From NCBI GenBank assembly GCA_026770575.1, contig MU657263.1, forward strand, positions 73,977-103,387: a stretch of 29,411 nucleotides of DNA. The letters are read 5' to 3'. Positions 1 through 8,901 of the stretch are shown in pieces. The translations under genes were made by a program, and so were the position numbers. Within the stretch, counting starts at the first letter, position 1; every line of letters begins with the position of its first letter. This DNA is from Pelagophyceae sp. CCMP2097. Its lineage: Eukaryota; Sar; Pelagophyceae. Below the pieces are notes generated by a model. That model was not told the DNA's origin. It ran no database searches and saw only the letters and a list, made by a program, of their open reading frames with translations.

Positions 1-10
1 CACCGCCACA

Positions 11-125
11 GGCATGGGCATCCACAGCCTTTTGGCCTGGTAGCCTGTCTTTGTCATCGATTCGGCGGGCACACCCTAGTATTGGGCCAGCCCCACCCAG
101 GGTGGATTTTAAGCAAGCAACATAC
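11..125 (+). repeat. Host dispersed repeat, copy A
   Basis: This stretch resembles 25230-25340 and 28174-28284, all in the same orientation. The shared parts are a GGCATGG start, a small palindrome built on CCTTCCGG-like sequence followed by AGCCTG, and a strongly conserved end reading AGCCCCACCCAGGGTGG then AAGCAAGCAA. The copies lie on both sides of the viral element and none lies inside it, so the family belongs to the host genome. I do not recognise it. The remaining sequence at 126-511 is GC-rich with several overlapping open frames, none with recognisable protein character. Confidence 0.7.
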
Positions 126-511
126 AAACGAAAACGTATCAGACAAAACCTTAACGGACCATGAAGCTGATCTAAAATCGACTGTAGTACCAGGGACAAC
201 GCGACGAGGACAACGCATTGAGCCGGTCGCGGCGCGCGCGCAACGGACGCCACCCAAGTCGTGACGCCACAAGTCCGAGTGGCATCGCAGCCTGAGCCCA
301 TCAAACGGTCCGTCCCGGACAAACATTACAACCAGCCCGTCCCGGACGGAGATTCTAAACACCTTCCATCGCCCGTCGCGCCCTCCACGGGACCCCTCCG
401 AACTGACTACCCTCGCCCACGACCGACCTACCCTCGCCCACGATCTCACCGAATCCCTCTTATCCACCAGCTCCGAAGCCCGGCGACCCCTATACAGAGC
501 CTTTTTTCCTG

Positions 512-1522
512 ATGCCCGAGATCGACGGTCTTTCTACCTCGCGCCGCGCCACGGCACGTCGCGGCGGCGCTCCGCCCAAGCCTGCCGAGTCCGCCGATGC
601 CGCTTTGCTGCGGTCGGCTGATGCCGTACGCCTCCTCGCGGCTCGCCAACGCGTTTCAGCCTTCAAAATTGAAGTGGACGTGGGCCAGAAGTCGGTCGTG
701 CAGCAGAAGGCTTATGATGCCTACAAAACAAGAGTACTCGCAGAGTTTGCGGCTTTGGACTTGTCGTCCGAATCAACATCCGTGCTGATCACCAAGGACA
801 TTTCCAACTTTTCGAGGAATGCGCCGCGGTGGTCCGCCGGCCTCGAGGACTCGCCCAAGGCGACGGTGGGCGACGGGCCGCTGCACGTCGCGGCGAGGAA
901 GTCTAAAAGCGGCGACAAATACCTCGGACGCGCAAAGGCGCTGTGCGTTCCTTTTCGAGTGTGCGCCGGGCAAGCGGCGTTGTAGGTTCGTCGCCGGGAT
1001 CGACCTGGAGCTGCAGAACGATACGGGCGAGACGGCTCTGGTCGTGGCAACCAAGTGCGGCTCGGCGCAAATGCTCACCCTCCTAGTCGACTTAAAAACA
1101 GACTGGCACGTCCGAGCCCCAGCCGGTGGCAACCTCCTCGTCACAGCCTGTCAGGCCGGCAACGTCGAAGCGTGCCGACCGGCGCCGGAACCGAAAAGGG
1201 TTCGAAGAGAGACGGACCCTACGGGCCCTCTACAGACGGACCCCCCCCGACACTCGCCCTGACGCTTAGGTTTGAATCGATCATTTCCGAGTATTTGCGG
1301 CGCAGCACGCTGTCCGCGGCGGCGGCGGGTCGGCTGAGCGGGCTGACTTGTCTTCACCTGTGCGCAGGCGACGGCCGCGCAGAAAAGTGCCTCCCCACCG
1401 CCCTCCAACACGCCGCCTTCCGGGCCGTGATCAACGAAAGAACGAACAGCGGCAGCGTGGCGTATAAATCCTGCGTCTTGTGGCCTCAATGGAATCTGTG
1501 GGCGCTTTTTCGTTTTGTCCAT
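512..1522 (+). CDS. Ankyrin-repeat protein, host gene, incomplete model
   Basis: Three reading-frame segments carry ankyrin-like sequence: one around 870-900 (GPLHVAAR), one around 1000-1160 (LELQNDTGETALVVATKCG) and one around 1340-1375 (LTCLHLCAGDGRAEKC). The second and third join cleanly across a candidate intron at 1172-1269 (98 bp, GT...TTAG). Removing it reads NVEA directly into FESIISEYLRR, a natural ankyrin helix. The first frame change, near 900-985, could be another GT-AG intron (901-985) but leaves an ankyrin unit short, so a sequence error is also possible. Ankyrin repeats mediate protein-protein contacts; no further function is visible. The reading runs almost to the edge of the viral element, so the virus may have truncated the 3' end. 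The start at 512 is only the first ATG in frame. Confidence 0.5.
1172..1269 (+). other. Candidate spliceosomal intron in the ankyrin gene
   Basis: The segment begins GTGCCG and ends CTTAG. It changes the frame from one ankyrin-coding segment to the next, and splicing produces an uninterrupted ankyrin-type sequence. It is the best direct evidence that the flanking genome is eukaryotic. Confidence 0.5.
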
Positions 1523-1540
1523 ATGGTCATTATGTATTGG

Positions 1541-1585
1541 GATAACTATGCTATTGAGATAACTATGGGTTTGAGATAACTATGG
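1541..1585 (+). repeat. Terminal GATAACTATG iterons
   Basis: GATAACTATG occurs at 1541-1550, 1558-1567 and 1576-1585, roughly every 17 bp, immediately inside the outer end. The mirror copies lie in the right TIR at 25004-25048. The same motif, with its reverse complement, forms the outer arms of the 98-bp hairpin module. Iterated motifs at the outer end suggest recombinase or replication-initiator binding sites; that role is inference. Confidence 0.7.
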
Positions 1586-1590
1586 GAACA

Positions 1591-1734
1591 GGCGATAATT
1601 ATCTAAAATGGTCCAAAATGGTCGGGCGATAGTTATTTAAAAATCCCCAAAATGGTCGGGCGATAATTACCTAAAATGGTCCAAAATGGTCGGGCGATAA
1701 TTATCTAAAATTGCCCCAAATCCCCAAAATGGTC
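1591..1734 (+). repeat. 34-bp tandem repeat in left TIR
   Basis: Units start at 1591, 1625, 1659 and 1693 with GGCGATAATTATCT-like openings and an AAAATGGTC end. The last unit is longer. Each unit holds a small palindrome (ATAATTAT). The same array is mirrored at 24855-24998 with equal length. Confidence 0.85.
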
Positions 1735-1865
1735 GAACACCAAAAGAACACCACATCCGCGGGCTACTATCGCCATTTTTTAGGGATTTCGGGGGATTAG
1801 GTCAAATCCACGCACACTATTGAGATATTCAAAAAGTCAGCCTGTTTAGGGGCAATCATGGGCAC

Positions 1866-1963
1866 GCAGATAACTATGGGGTCGTGAGAATCGCACAAAT
1901 AAGTATATATCCTATAGGAAGTTGTCAATTTTGTGCGATTCTCACAAAGGCATAGTTATCTGC
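1866..1963. repeat. 98-bp hairpin module, left copy 1
   Basis: Nested inverted repeats: GCAGATAACTATG pairs with CATAGTTATCTGC (outer arms), and GTGAGAATCGCACAAA pairs exactly with TTTGTGCGATTCTCAC (inner arms). The loop is AT-rich and contains AGTATATATCCTATAGGA. A terminal structure of this kind may be a replication origin or a packaging or recombination signal; that is inference. Confidence 0.8.
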
Positions 1964-2141
1964 GCAGAGAGTTATTTTTTTTCTTGAATTGACGCCCCCA
2001 CAGACACGGAGAATTACCCAAAATTGCCCAAAATTGCCCAAAATTGCCCAAAATTGCCCAAAATGGTCGAACACCAAAATCCGCGGGCTACTGTCACCAG
2101 ATATTCAAAAAGTCAGCCTCTTTAGGGGCAATCATGGGCAC

Positions 2142-2239
2142 GCAGATAACTATGGGGTCGTGAGAATCGCACAAATAAGTATATATCCTTTAGGAAGTTG
2201 TCAATTTTGTGCGATTGCTACAAAGGCATAGTTATCTGC
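2142..2239. repeat. 98-bp hairpin module, left copy 2
   Basis: Same nested inverted repeat as at 1866-1963, but the 3' inner arm is damaged after TTTGTGCGATT, shortening the inner stem. The outer arms are intact. Confidence 0.8.
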
Positions 2240-2396
2240 GCAGAGAGTTATTTTTTTCTTCTTGTATTGACGCCCCCACAGACACGGAGAGTTATCCAAA
2301 ATCCAAAAAAAAAGGATTATGTACAGCAGGAGATTTACAAAGGATTTTTTATGAGATTTTATTGGGATTTTATTGGGATTTATTGGAAGTTGTTAT

Positions 2397-2747
2397 TCAT
2401 GTCTTTATTTTTCTAATACAGTCATCACATGCCGCAACGAATAAGCGTAAATTGTTCGAACCCTCGTCACTACGACAGTCTTCAAACAAATCAGCCATCT
2501 TGTCCGAACTATATTTCAAAAGATACGCATAATCGAATGCACAGAGATATAGATATTCATCCGAATCATGTTGAAAAGTATGATGAAGCCATCCGACATA
2601 TTTCATGTATCCAGTGTCTGATCCGCGGAAGATTTCGTATGACCACGTCACAAGTTGTTCAATAAATTTAGCATCATCCACTACAGTGTTATCTGGTTCA
2701 ACAAACTCCTTCTCGTTCATCTTCTTGTTGATATTGTTAAAGCACAT
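2397..2747 (-). CDS. GCRT-family paralogue 1 (unknown function)
   Basis: A 116-residue open frame with no stops. It has the pattern seen in paralogues at the other end of the element: an aromatic-rich YVGWLHHTF segment (about residues 50-58), then DEYLYL (63-68), then MADLFEDCRS (84-93) and a leucine-rich tail. The paralogues have GCRT where this one has DCRS. The start ATG at 2747 begins MCxNN, as in the 24139 gene, and is preceded by the CAAAACAACAAAC leader and the ATAAAAATGAA element 50 nt upstream. It is transcribed outward and its stop touches the inner TIR edge. I do not recognise a known domain, and there is no signal peptide or membrane segment. Confidence 0.8.
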   Translation of the reverse strand: MCFNNINKKMNEKEFVEPDNTVVDDAKFIEQLVTWSYEIFRGSDTGYMKYVGWLHHTFQHDSDEYLYLCAFDYAYLLKYSSDKMADLFEDCRSDEGSNNLRLFVAACDDCIRKIKT

Positions 2748-2796
2748 CGTTGAGTTGGTTTGTTGTTTTGATTATACCTTATGTTATAAATTGTCT

Positions 2797-2807
2797 TTCA
2801 TTTTTAT
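2797..2807 (-). promoter_or_regulatory. Early-type promoter element ATAAAAATGAA
   Basis: Reads ATAAAAATGAA on the minus strand, ending 50 nt before the start codon of the gene at 2747. It is one of eight matches at a similar distance upstream of selected genes. Confidence 0.6.
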
Positions 2808-2879
2808 GACAATCAAAAAATATTTTAATACTGCCAAAGACAACCATGTTTAAGCATAAATTAATATAATAAGTTAAAC

Positions 2880-3026
2880 ATGGATGTTATCGTGGATGTA
2901 CCAATTCGAAAACGAGGACGTCCGAAGACTTCAAAGGAATCCCAACTATTGAAACGGAAAATATCAAACCAAAAATATTATGAAATTTTAAAAAAGGGTA
3001 GAGAAGTCGTATATAACAAAGATTAA
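2880..3026 (+). CDS. Small AT-hook protein
   Basis: A 48-residue frame from an ATG at 2880 to TAA. Residues about 9-15 read RKRGRPK, a textbook AT-hook (the GRP core binds the minor groove of AT-rich DNA). The protein is very basic overall. It sits divergently from GCRT paralogue 1 and just ahead of the primase-helicase gene. A role in binding AT-rich viral DNA is inferred. The upstream sequence contains TTTAAGCATAAATTAATATAATA, resembling the A/T-rich stretch that follows the promoter element elsewhere, but not ATAAAAATGAA itself. Confidence 0.65.
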   Translation: MDVIVDVPIRKRGRPKTSKESQLLKRKISNQKYYEILKKGREVVYNKD

Positions 3027-3035
3027 TAAAAGTTC

Positions 3036-3046
3036 ATAAAAATGAA
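3036..3046 (+). promoter_or_regulatory. Early-type promoter element ATAAAAATGAA
   Basis: Exact ATAAAAATGAA, 45 nt upstream of the ATG at 3091 that opens the primase-helicase gene. It is followed by TTAAGCATATTATAATC, similar to the sequence after the element before the 7399 gene. Confidence 0.65.
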
Positions 3047-3090
3047 ACACTCTTTACAGTTTAAGCATATTATAATCATAGTGTATAATA

Positions 3091-5903
3091 ATGGTACGCA
3101 AGTATATTTTCTTTAAAAAAAACTTGGCTTAAGAATGACAGTATAGGCTGTAAATCTCAGGATGAAGCGATTCTAAACAAGAAAATCGATGATATTATTG
3201 TACATTCTTGGACAAAAAGACACGGGGGGCTTTGGACGTCAATGTCCCCAGAGGAATACTTGAAACTTCTAATTAAAAACGATGGGTTGTATGAAGTCAT
3301 TACAACATATCCACACCAGGTATATTTTGATATTGACAAAGTCGGTGAGTCAGATTCTACTTTTTTTGACCACATCAAAAATATGATTTTGGATAAATTC
3401 GTTAATGCCGAGATGGCGATAAGTGGTTCGGTGACTCCTGTAAAAACGAGTTATCACATTACTTTGTCAAACTATTTAAAACACGATGAGGACGAACGGG
3501 CACAAGTTAAATTTATGGTAAAATCAATGAATGTGATAGAGGATTCATTTGACTGGAAGGTTTATACGAAGAACCGAAATATGAAATCATTTAATCAGAG
3601 TAAAATTGATGGTAGAATTCAGGGTATTATTGAAGAGAAAAACTTTAAAAAGCATTTGATCACGTGTTTTATCGGCTCGACTTCTTTACCGATGCCTGAG
3701 ATTGATGAGGTTCTGCGACACGATATTGATGTCGAACAATCTACTCTACCGTTTGATTTGTCCTCGCTACCAGAACTTAAATTAGTTAGTCCGATTCTAT
3801 TGGATTATGAAACTATAACTCTTGAGGATATTTTAAAATTACTACCATTGAAGCCAGAAGGTTATGAATATAAATATACACATTTGGTTGCTCGGTTTTG
3901 TTATTTTAACGGGATACCCTTTTTGGATTTTCTGAAATGGTTGGAACAGAAGCACACTGATTTATCAACCAATTTACAGGTTCAAGATAAATTTACGAAG
4001 ATGTGGGGTAAGTTGAATGAATATTCGGAAGATTCGGGATCACTGAGGAAAATGAAAAATCTACTATGTTATTATTATCCCGAATTAAGTCAGAATATTT
4101 ATTTTAAACGTTTTCAGAAATCGTTTGACTTTGAAAAGAAAGACGTTGTTAAGGTTGATACTTTAAGTCAAACAGTTTTTGGACATTTAAAGAAAATCGT
4201 GATGATCGACACTGGGATGGGTTCGGGTAAAACGGCTCAAACGGTTGAATTCTTACAGAAAAATTCACATTTAACATTTATTTGGATAGCGCCGAATAAA
4301 GCACTTGCTTCGAATACGTTAACGAGGTTAGAAGAAGATGGAGTCCAAGTCTGTCATTACGAATCAGTTGCTGCCCCAGACAAGAGAAATGGAGCACTCG
4401 CACTTCAAAAAAATCTGATCATCGTGGTAAATTCTTTACATTATCTACAACTTAAAGAATATGACATTGTTGTGATTGACGAAATTGAAACTGTTGTTGA
4501 TAAGTTTATGGGTACATTTATGGAGAATAAATCCAATTGTTGGAGAGTGTTTTTGAATGTGATCCGAAAATCTAAAAAAACATATTGCTGGATGCTTTTC
4601 TCACAACAAAAACTATAAATTTATTCAAAGACATATCCCCGCGTAGCGAGGTTTTAATTATCGAACGAGAAGTTGAAGAATCTACGAGAATTTTGAACTA
4701 TGTGACTGACAAAAATCGTATGATCTTAAATATGATTGGCGATTTAAAGAACAGGAAGAAAATATTTATTTATTATCCGTACAAGGATTCTAAGCGACAG
4801 ATGTCAATGGCGGATTAAGCAGAAATATTGAAAAACGAAGGTGATAAAGACGGGCATTATTATAATGCGGACGTTGATGATAAAATCAAATTGGATCTGC
4901 GAGATGTAAATGAACACTGGGAAAATCTCGATTATGTTATCACAAACAATATTATAACATGCGGAATCAAATACGATTTAAAAGATATTAACAAGGCATA
5001 TATATTTGTTGCGTCCTTTTCAAGCCCTCGTGATATTTTACAAGTTTCATATCGATGCCGCACATTGACTTCAGACACAATTGATATATGTTATTTGAAA
5101 ATGAACAGTTCTGTGGAGACTTGGGAAATCGATAATCTACATTGTCCAATTTACGATAAATTATTGAATTCGATTATACTCGAACGACAGTCTCCATTAC
5201 GAAAAACTATTCAGTTGATGGCATCAAAGGCACATTATAAACAGAAAAAATGTAAATTGAAAATTGAAAAGGATTATGAAGCCGAAGTAAATAGAATGTT
5301 AAAAGATTGTAACAACACACTGAGTTATATGAACGTGGATATTATTGGTAAATGGCAGGTGGAAATTATCGAGAAAAAGATGTTTGCATATGAGGCGACA
5401 ATGATCGAGAAGATGCAGGTTAATAAATTCTATTTTAGGAATCCTTTGAAACACCGGAATTGCTGGAGACTGACTTAGAGAATGCTTGAGAATTACGATA
5501 TATGGAATTCTTCGACAAACTCAGAGAATTAAACAAAGACAAAAATAACCTTTTTCAACGAATTGCTGAATTAAATGGTTTGGATATTGAGAATGTAGGA
5601 ATCTACCCGATGAATATTAGTAAAACGAAACTCACTGACGAACTCATTGACAAAATCCTCGAAACTTATAAATTTAAATATTTGAGAAAAACATCAGGTG
5701 TTCAGAAAATTCTTAAAGAGGTTTATAATACGCACTTTGTTAATAAAATTATCAACACGAAATATACAGTCAATAAGAGATGCACATTTGAAACGGACCT
5801 CGGTGTTAATTATTGGTATAGATTTGTAAGGGACAATACGAAAAAGATTGAAGTGGGATGCGCATTTAGAGATGAAATTACTGAGGATTTAAGTTTTTTA
5901 TAA
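3091..5903 (+). pseudogene. Primase-helicase (AEP primase plus UL9-like SF2 helicase), broken
   Basis: One gene of about 930 codons is split over several frames. The N-terminal part has archaeo-eukaryotic primase signatures: VYFDID (Asp codons at 3329 and 3335) and SYHI (3449-3460). The helicase part has Walker A GMGSGKT (about 4217-4234), a DEIE Walker B (about 4478-4489), the LDAFLTTKT segment and a QVSYRCR motif VI (about 5043-5063), matching origin-binding-protein-like SF2 helicases. The role is initiation of viral DNA replication. Breaks: a frameshift at the A tract near 3115-3122 (the ATG at 3091 is out of frame with the rest), a frameshift at A7 near 4574-4580, in-frame TAA at 4816-4818, a frameshift near 5445-5470 and in-frame TGA at 5487-5489. 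The part after 5502 is most likely the C-terminal domain, but could be a separate small gene. The promoter element supports the 3091 start. Confidence 0.8.
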
Positions 5904-6039
5904 TCTCTTGATGTTCTTTGTAGAATTTACGCATTTCCGTTGTGCGTGCCTGAAACTTATCATTATATTTGTTTTAATTATATTTTACTTGTTCTGGTGT
6001 CAAAAGCACACGTTTGGTTTTCTTTGGAATATCGGACAT
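5878..6039 (-). pseudogene. Small basic protein, one internal stop
   Basis: A 53-residue frame reading MSDIPKKTKRVLLTPEQ at the start and ending near KFYKEHQEIIKNLN. It is interrupted only by TAA at 5974-5976 (codon 22). It is lysine/arginine-rich and probably helical. The 3' end overlaps the end of the primase-helicase gene by 26 nt, tail to tail. Coding on this strand is more convincing than the hydrophobic plus-strand frame covering the same bases. Function unknown. Confidence 0.45.
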
Positions 6040-6104
6040 GTCCGCGTTAATATCGTTTATCTTTTAATGCTTACGTTATATTTAATTAAAAAATAATAGT
6101 TTTC

Positions 6105-6115
6105 ATAAAAATGAA
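6105..6115 (+). promoter_or_regulatory. Early-type promoter element ATAAAAATGAA
   Basis: Exact match, 46 nt before the recombinase start codon at 6161. Confidence 0.65.
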
Positions 6116-6160
6116 CAGCAATCGCGTCTATATCCAGATATTTATAATAACTAAATAATT

Positions 6161-7339
6161 ATGGTTTTCATTGTTAAATACGAGTTTGGAAAAATCTACA
6201 ACGCCCGCCAGAAATCGCTGATTTTAAAGATCAATCGACTTATCAATGGGACATCTACATGCGACACTTTGATTAAGGAGAGCACTCTCGAAACCAATGG
6301 ACTTGCGTACCTCTTGGACATCCCAGAAGTTTTACCGGCGATTCGTGTGCTTAAAGGATGTGCTCCACGCGCACCAAAGAGACAAAAGGTTGAAGAAATT
6401 GTTGAAGAAATTGTTGAAGAAATTGTTGAAGAAGTCCCAGTCGTCGAATATCCATCGTTTTCGAAGCAGGATGTTATTGATTGGGTTAAATTATTCTATA
6501 CCAATCAAAAGACCGTCAAAGTATATTTAAATATTCTGGGTGACAAGCCAAAGCGCGACATCAACATCCCAGATTTTAAAAATAGCGTGTTGGAACTCAA
6601 TGACGCATTCTTTGAAATCGTTACACCTTCAAAGTACATCAAAACGTTTATAAATGTCATGATGCGGTATATTCGAGAACGTAAATTGACACACATCCAA
6701 TATTATATTGACTTGATGGATCGTATGGACACCATTCGAACGAATTTTATCGACATTACTGCTTTGAACAATGCGAGGAAAACGAAGGAGATTTTACCGA
6801 TTAACTTAACAGACATCCTGACGATGTTTGATGTTCTGTATGAAAAAGTGAAAAATCAACAGCGGCATATGGGTCTGAATGTCGGTAAGGTGTTAGATCA
6901 CGCGATTATCGTGGGTTTGTATATGCAGAATGCTTACAGAGATGACATTGGAAATATTCAAATCAAACCCGAGACAATTACGGATGAGATCAACTACCAC
7001 AAAGACGGTACAATCGTGGTTCAGGATCACAAGACATCGAAAACTTACGGGGCTTTAAATGTGATTCTTGATCCTCGGGTTGTCGAACTCATTGAACTGT
7101 CTCTCACGCGAAATCCTCGTGAATTCTTGTTCGATGCCGCGAGCGGGAAAATATCTCAAAAGGTGACCGCCGTCTTTACAAAACTTTTCGGTTCTCATAT
7201 TACAATCAATCTCATTCGAAAAGTGCATACATCGGAAGCACATGATGAATCAAACGACGCCGCCATCGAAAAAGCGAAGAACATGGCTCACTCGGTGAAA
7301 CAATCGATTGATTGGTATGGGCGCGGTGTAAAAAAATAA
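6161..7339 (+). CDS. Tyrosine recombinase (integrase)
   Basis: An intact 392-residue protein. The C-terminal catalytic domain shows the family residues in order: Arg260 (NAYRDD), Lys291 in the beta-hairpin (DHKTSKTYG), Arg353 (NLIRK), His377 (MAHS) and the nucleophile Tyr386 (DWYGR). The first His of the usual HxxR box is Asn350 here. These enzymes cut and rejoin DNA through a 3'-phosphotyrosine and would integrate or resolve the viral genome. Residues about 77-96 are a VEE(I)-type acidic linker coded by a 12-bp microrepeat, separating the catalytic part from an N-terminal segment without recognised domain. It is one of the few long genes with no stop, and it carries the early-type promoter element. 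The likely targets are the TIR ends. Confidence 0.88.
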   Translation: MVFIVKYEFGKIYNARQKSLILKINRLINGTSTCDTLIKESTLETNGLAYLLDIPEVLPAIRVLKGCAPRAPKRQKVEEIVEEIVEEIVEEVPVVEYPSFSKQDVIDWVKLFYTNQKTVKVYLNILGDKPKRDINIPDFKNSVLELNDAFFEIVTPSKYIKTFINVMMRYIRERKLTHIQYYIDLMDRMDTIRTNFIDITALNNARKTKEILPINLTDILTMFDVLYEKVKNQQRHMGLNVGKVLDHAIIVGLYMQNAYRDDIGNIQIKPETITDEINYHKDGTIVVQDHKTSKTYGALNVILDPRVVELIELSLTRNPREFLFDAASGKISQKVTAVFTKLFGSHITINLIRKVHTSEAHDESNDAAIEKAKNMAHSVKQSIDWYGRGVKK

Positions 7340-7354
7340 ATAAATCATAAATCA

Positions 7355-7365
7355 ATAAAAATGAA
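7355..7365 (+). promoter_or_regulatory. Early-type promoter element ATAAAAATGAA
   Basis: Exact match, 34 nt before the ATG at 7399. It is followed by ATAAGTATATTATAATAA, like the sequence before the primase-helicase start. Confidence 0.6.
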
Positions 7366-7398
7366 ACATAAGCAATAAACATAAGTATATTATAATAA

Positions 7399-7617
7399 AT
7401 GGCAACCAAATATGAATCGATTGTGCCGTTTGGTAAATACAAGGGCGAGAAATAATTTAAACTATTGGATAACGAAAATTATTGTAAATGGTTGAAAAAC
7501 AACCATGGCTCTCAAATTATAAAGTCATTTATGAAGTGCTTGGTTCTCCTCAAAATCAAACTCACGAATGGCTTGGTGAATAAAAACCACTTTGTAAATT
7601 GGAGTCAAAAACATTGA
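7399..7617 (+). pseudogene. FGKYKG-motif small protein (exonuclease-tail-like), internal stop
   Basis: The frame starts MATKYESIVPFGKYKG and continues LLDNENYCKWL. This motif pair (FGKYKG followed by YxxWL) is shared by the short domain found at the C-terminus of some exonuclease X-like proteins and as stand-alone proteins in phages and large DNA viruses. TAA at 7453-7455 interrupts it between the two motifs, where relatives usually carry a hydrophobic residue. The second half, to TGA at 7615, is less typical and may contain another frame error. A nucleic-acid-related role is a family-level guess. Confidence 0.6.
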
Positions 7618-7672
7618 CAAAATCTAAAAATAAAATAAACAAATCTTTTTGAATATGTACATTTTTTTTTTA

Positions 7673-7926
7673 TTAAAAGTAAATTGTGACATCTTTGTGT
7701 TCAATCACGACACTATTCTCGGGGATTACTAACTTCTTCGGGACTTCATCAACAATTACTTTTTCATTAGCGATTTGAACAAGTAGTTCAAGAATGTCTC
7801 TTTCAATCAGTGGGAATTTTTCTCAAAATATTTGTAATCGTAGTAATAGCGCGAGTCGAATTTACTTATGTCAATATCCGATTTTTCAACTTCTGGCATG
7901 TGTTTTGCATCTATAAAATCCGACAT
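7673..7926 (-). pseudogene. Small acidic protein, frameshifted
   Basis: Starts MSDFIDAKHMPEVEKSD, runs through a tyrosine-rich YYYDYKYF segment, and after a one-base shift near 7820-7826 (A5 tract on the coding strand) continues PLIERDILELLVQ to a TAA at 7673. The length is about 84 residues. It is divergent from the gene at 7967, with about 40 bp between the starts. Not recognised; the coding character is judged from continuity across the shift. Confidence 0.5.
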
Positions 7927-7966
7927 GTGTATATTTAAGACTAAATTTTTTATTTAGTGTATATAT

Positions 7967-8398
7967 ATGCAGAAACCAGAATTGAAAACCGAACCTGTCA
8001 AAAAAGTTGCAAAACCGCGCGCCACTAAAAAGAAGGTTGTCGAGGTTGTCGAGCCTGTTGTCGAGGTTGTTGAGGTTGTCCCAGAGCCAGAGTCAGAGCC
8101 TGAGCCAGTCGTCGAAATCGCACCTGTGGTAAAAAAGCGCCGAACTAATGCGCAGATTGCTTCGGATCAACGCATCGCACAAGCATCCCGAGAGCGGGCT
8201 GTTCTTAAAAAACAGAAAAATATTGAAATTCGAGCACAGAAGGATACTGAATTGATTTAAAAAGTTTTGAAAGAATCTTAACCTGTCAAAAAAGTAGAAA
8301 AAACTGAAAAGATTAAAAGAAGGAGTCGCAAAGAGCCTTCTTCTGACGAAGAGAGCGATGATTCTGGACGAGACGAACCGGTATTTAAATTCGGTTAA
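7967..8398 (+). pseudogene. Charged, repeat-rich basic/acidic protein, two internal stops
   Basis: 143 codons from an ATG at 7967. The N-terminus is basic (KPRATKKK); a Val/Glu/Pro repeat follows (VVEVVEPVVEVVEVV, about residues 24-50), then another basic helix. TAA codons at 8258-8260 and 8279-8281 interrupt a frame that otherwise continues with KRRSRKEPSSDEESDD to TAA at 8396. The segment PVKKV occurs twice; the residue before it is Glu in the first copy and a TAA in the second, so the stop looks like a Glu-to-stop change. Likely a DNA-binding or scaffold-type virion protein, by composition only. Confidence 0.55.
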
Positions 8399-8862
8399 TC
8401 ATCTTCTTCAAAACCAATGGTTCGGGGCGTTATCCCCAGTGCTTCGGCTGCCGATCGGACTGCTTCTTTTGCGGCCGTTTTATCTCTAGACAAAACTCTT
8501 TTACCTCAATCTTCTGCAGACAATTTGAGATCACCCAGATCTCTTGTACGTCGGCTTGAAACTATACTTTTTGGTTCAGAATTTAATAAATTAACGTCGA
8601 ATGGTCTATCTCGTTCAACAATTCTATCACGAAATTGAATAACCGGCGGAGATTTAACGAATTCAACTGTGGGTTTTCTCACGAAAATCTCGCATGTGGC
8701 ATCTAATGTTGAATTAACCAATTTTTTATTTTCTTGATAATGGTGATAATGATTGATAATTTTAGGCGCGCGCCTGTCTAATTTTTGAACTGTTTAATAC
8801 CTTCGATTGACTTCACGGATTTTCTTCACTTTCTTGACTTTTTTGACTTTTTTCGAATCCAT
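8395..8862 (-). pseudogene. Lysine-rich small virion-type protein, two internal stops
   Basis: 155 codons starting MDSKKVKKVKKVKKI. The frame has only two stops, TAA at 8794-8796 and TGA at 8506-8508. The body contains EFVKSPPVIQFRDRIVERDRPFD-type sequence and the end is AAEALGITPRTIGFEEDD. The stop shares the TTAA with the stop of the convergent gene at 7967-8398, a tight tail-to-tail arrangement that supports both genes. Function unknown; a basic N-terminal tail is common in DNA-associated proteins. Confidence 0.55.
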
Positions 8863-8901
8863 TGATATTATACACAATTATAAAAATAAAAGATTTAATG
8901 A

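Larger units (their letters stand above)
1726..2300 (+). repeat. Imperfect tandem duplication inside left TIR
   Basis: The block beginning AATGGTCGAACACCAAAA and running through the hairpin module to GACGCCCCCACAGACACGGAGA is present twice: about 1726-2015 and about 2062-2300, offset 276 bp in the shared core. The right TIR has one copy. The second copy has diverged in one hairpin arm (CTCAC became GCTAC) and lacks some bases of the first. Confidence 0.85.
1524..2396 (+). repeat. Left terminal inverted repeat
   Basis: It is the reverse complement of 24489-25065 apart from small differences and an internal duplication that makes this copy about 296 bp longer. The order is: three terminal GATAACTATG motifs, a 34-bp tandem repeat, a TA-rich spacer, a 98-bp inverted-repeat module (twice here, once on the right), a short AAAATTGCCC tandem run (2022-2062), and a 3'-flank module with GTACAGCAGGAG and ATTGGGATTTTATT. 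The inner edge falls immediately beside the stop codon of the minus-strand gene at 2397-2747. Open frames inside the TIR are repeat-derived and I do not call genes in it. Confidence 0.9.

Noticed and set aside
1591..1734. CRISPR-like array
   Set aside because: The 34-bp units are contiguous and lack unique spacers, and the array is mirrored in the other TIR.
1989..2532. Overlapping open frames of 72-107 codons across the left TIR
   Set aside because: They translate the internal duplication and low-complexity repeats, have no shared counterpart in the right TIR as proteins, and overlap the antisense family gene.
5908..6096. Hydrophobic plus-strand frame of 62 codons
   Set aside because: The opposite strand carries a more protein-like basic frame, and the hydrophobicity comes from antisense AT-rich codons.
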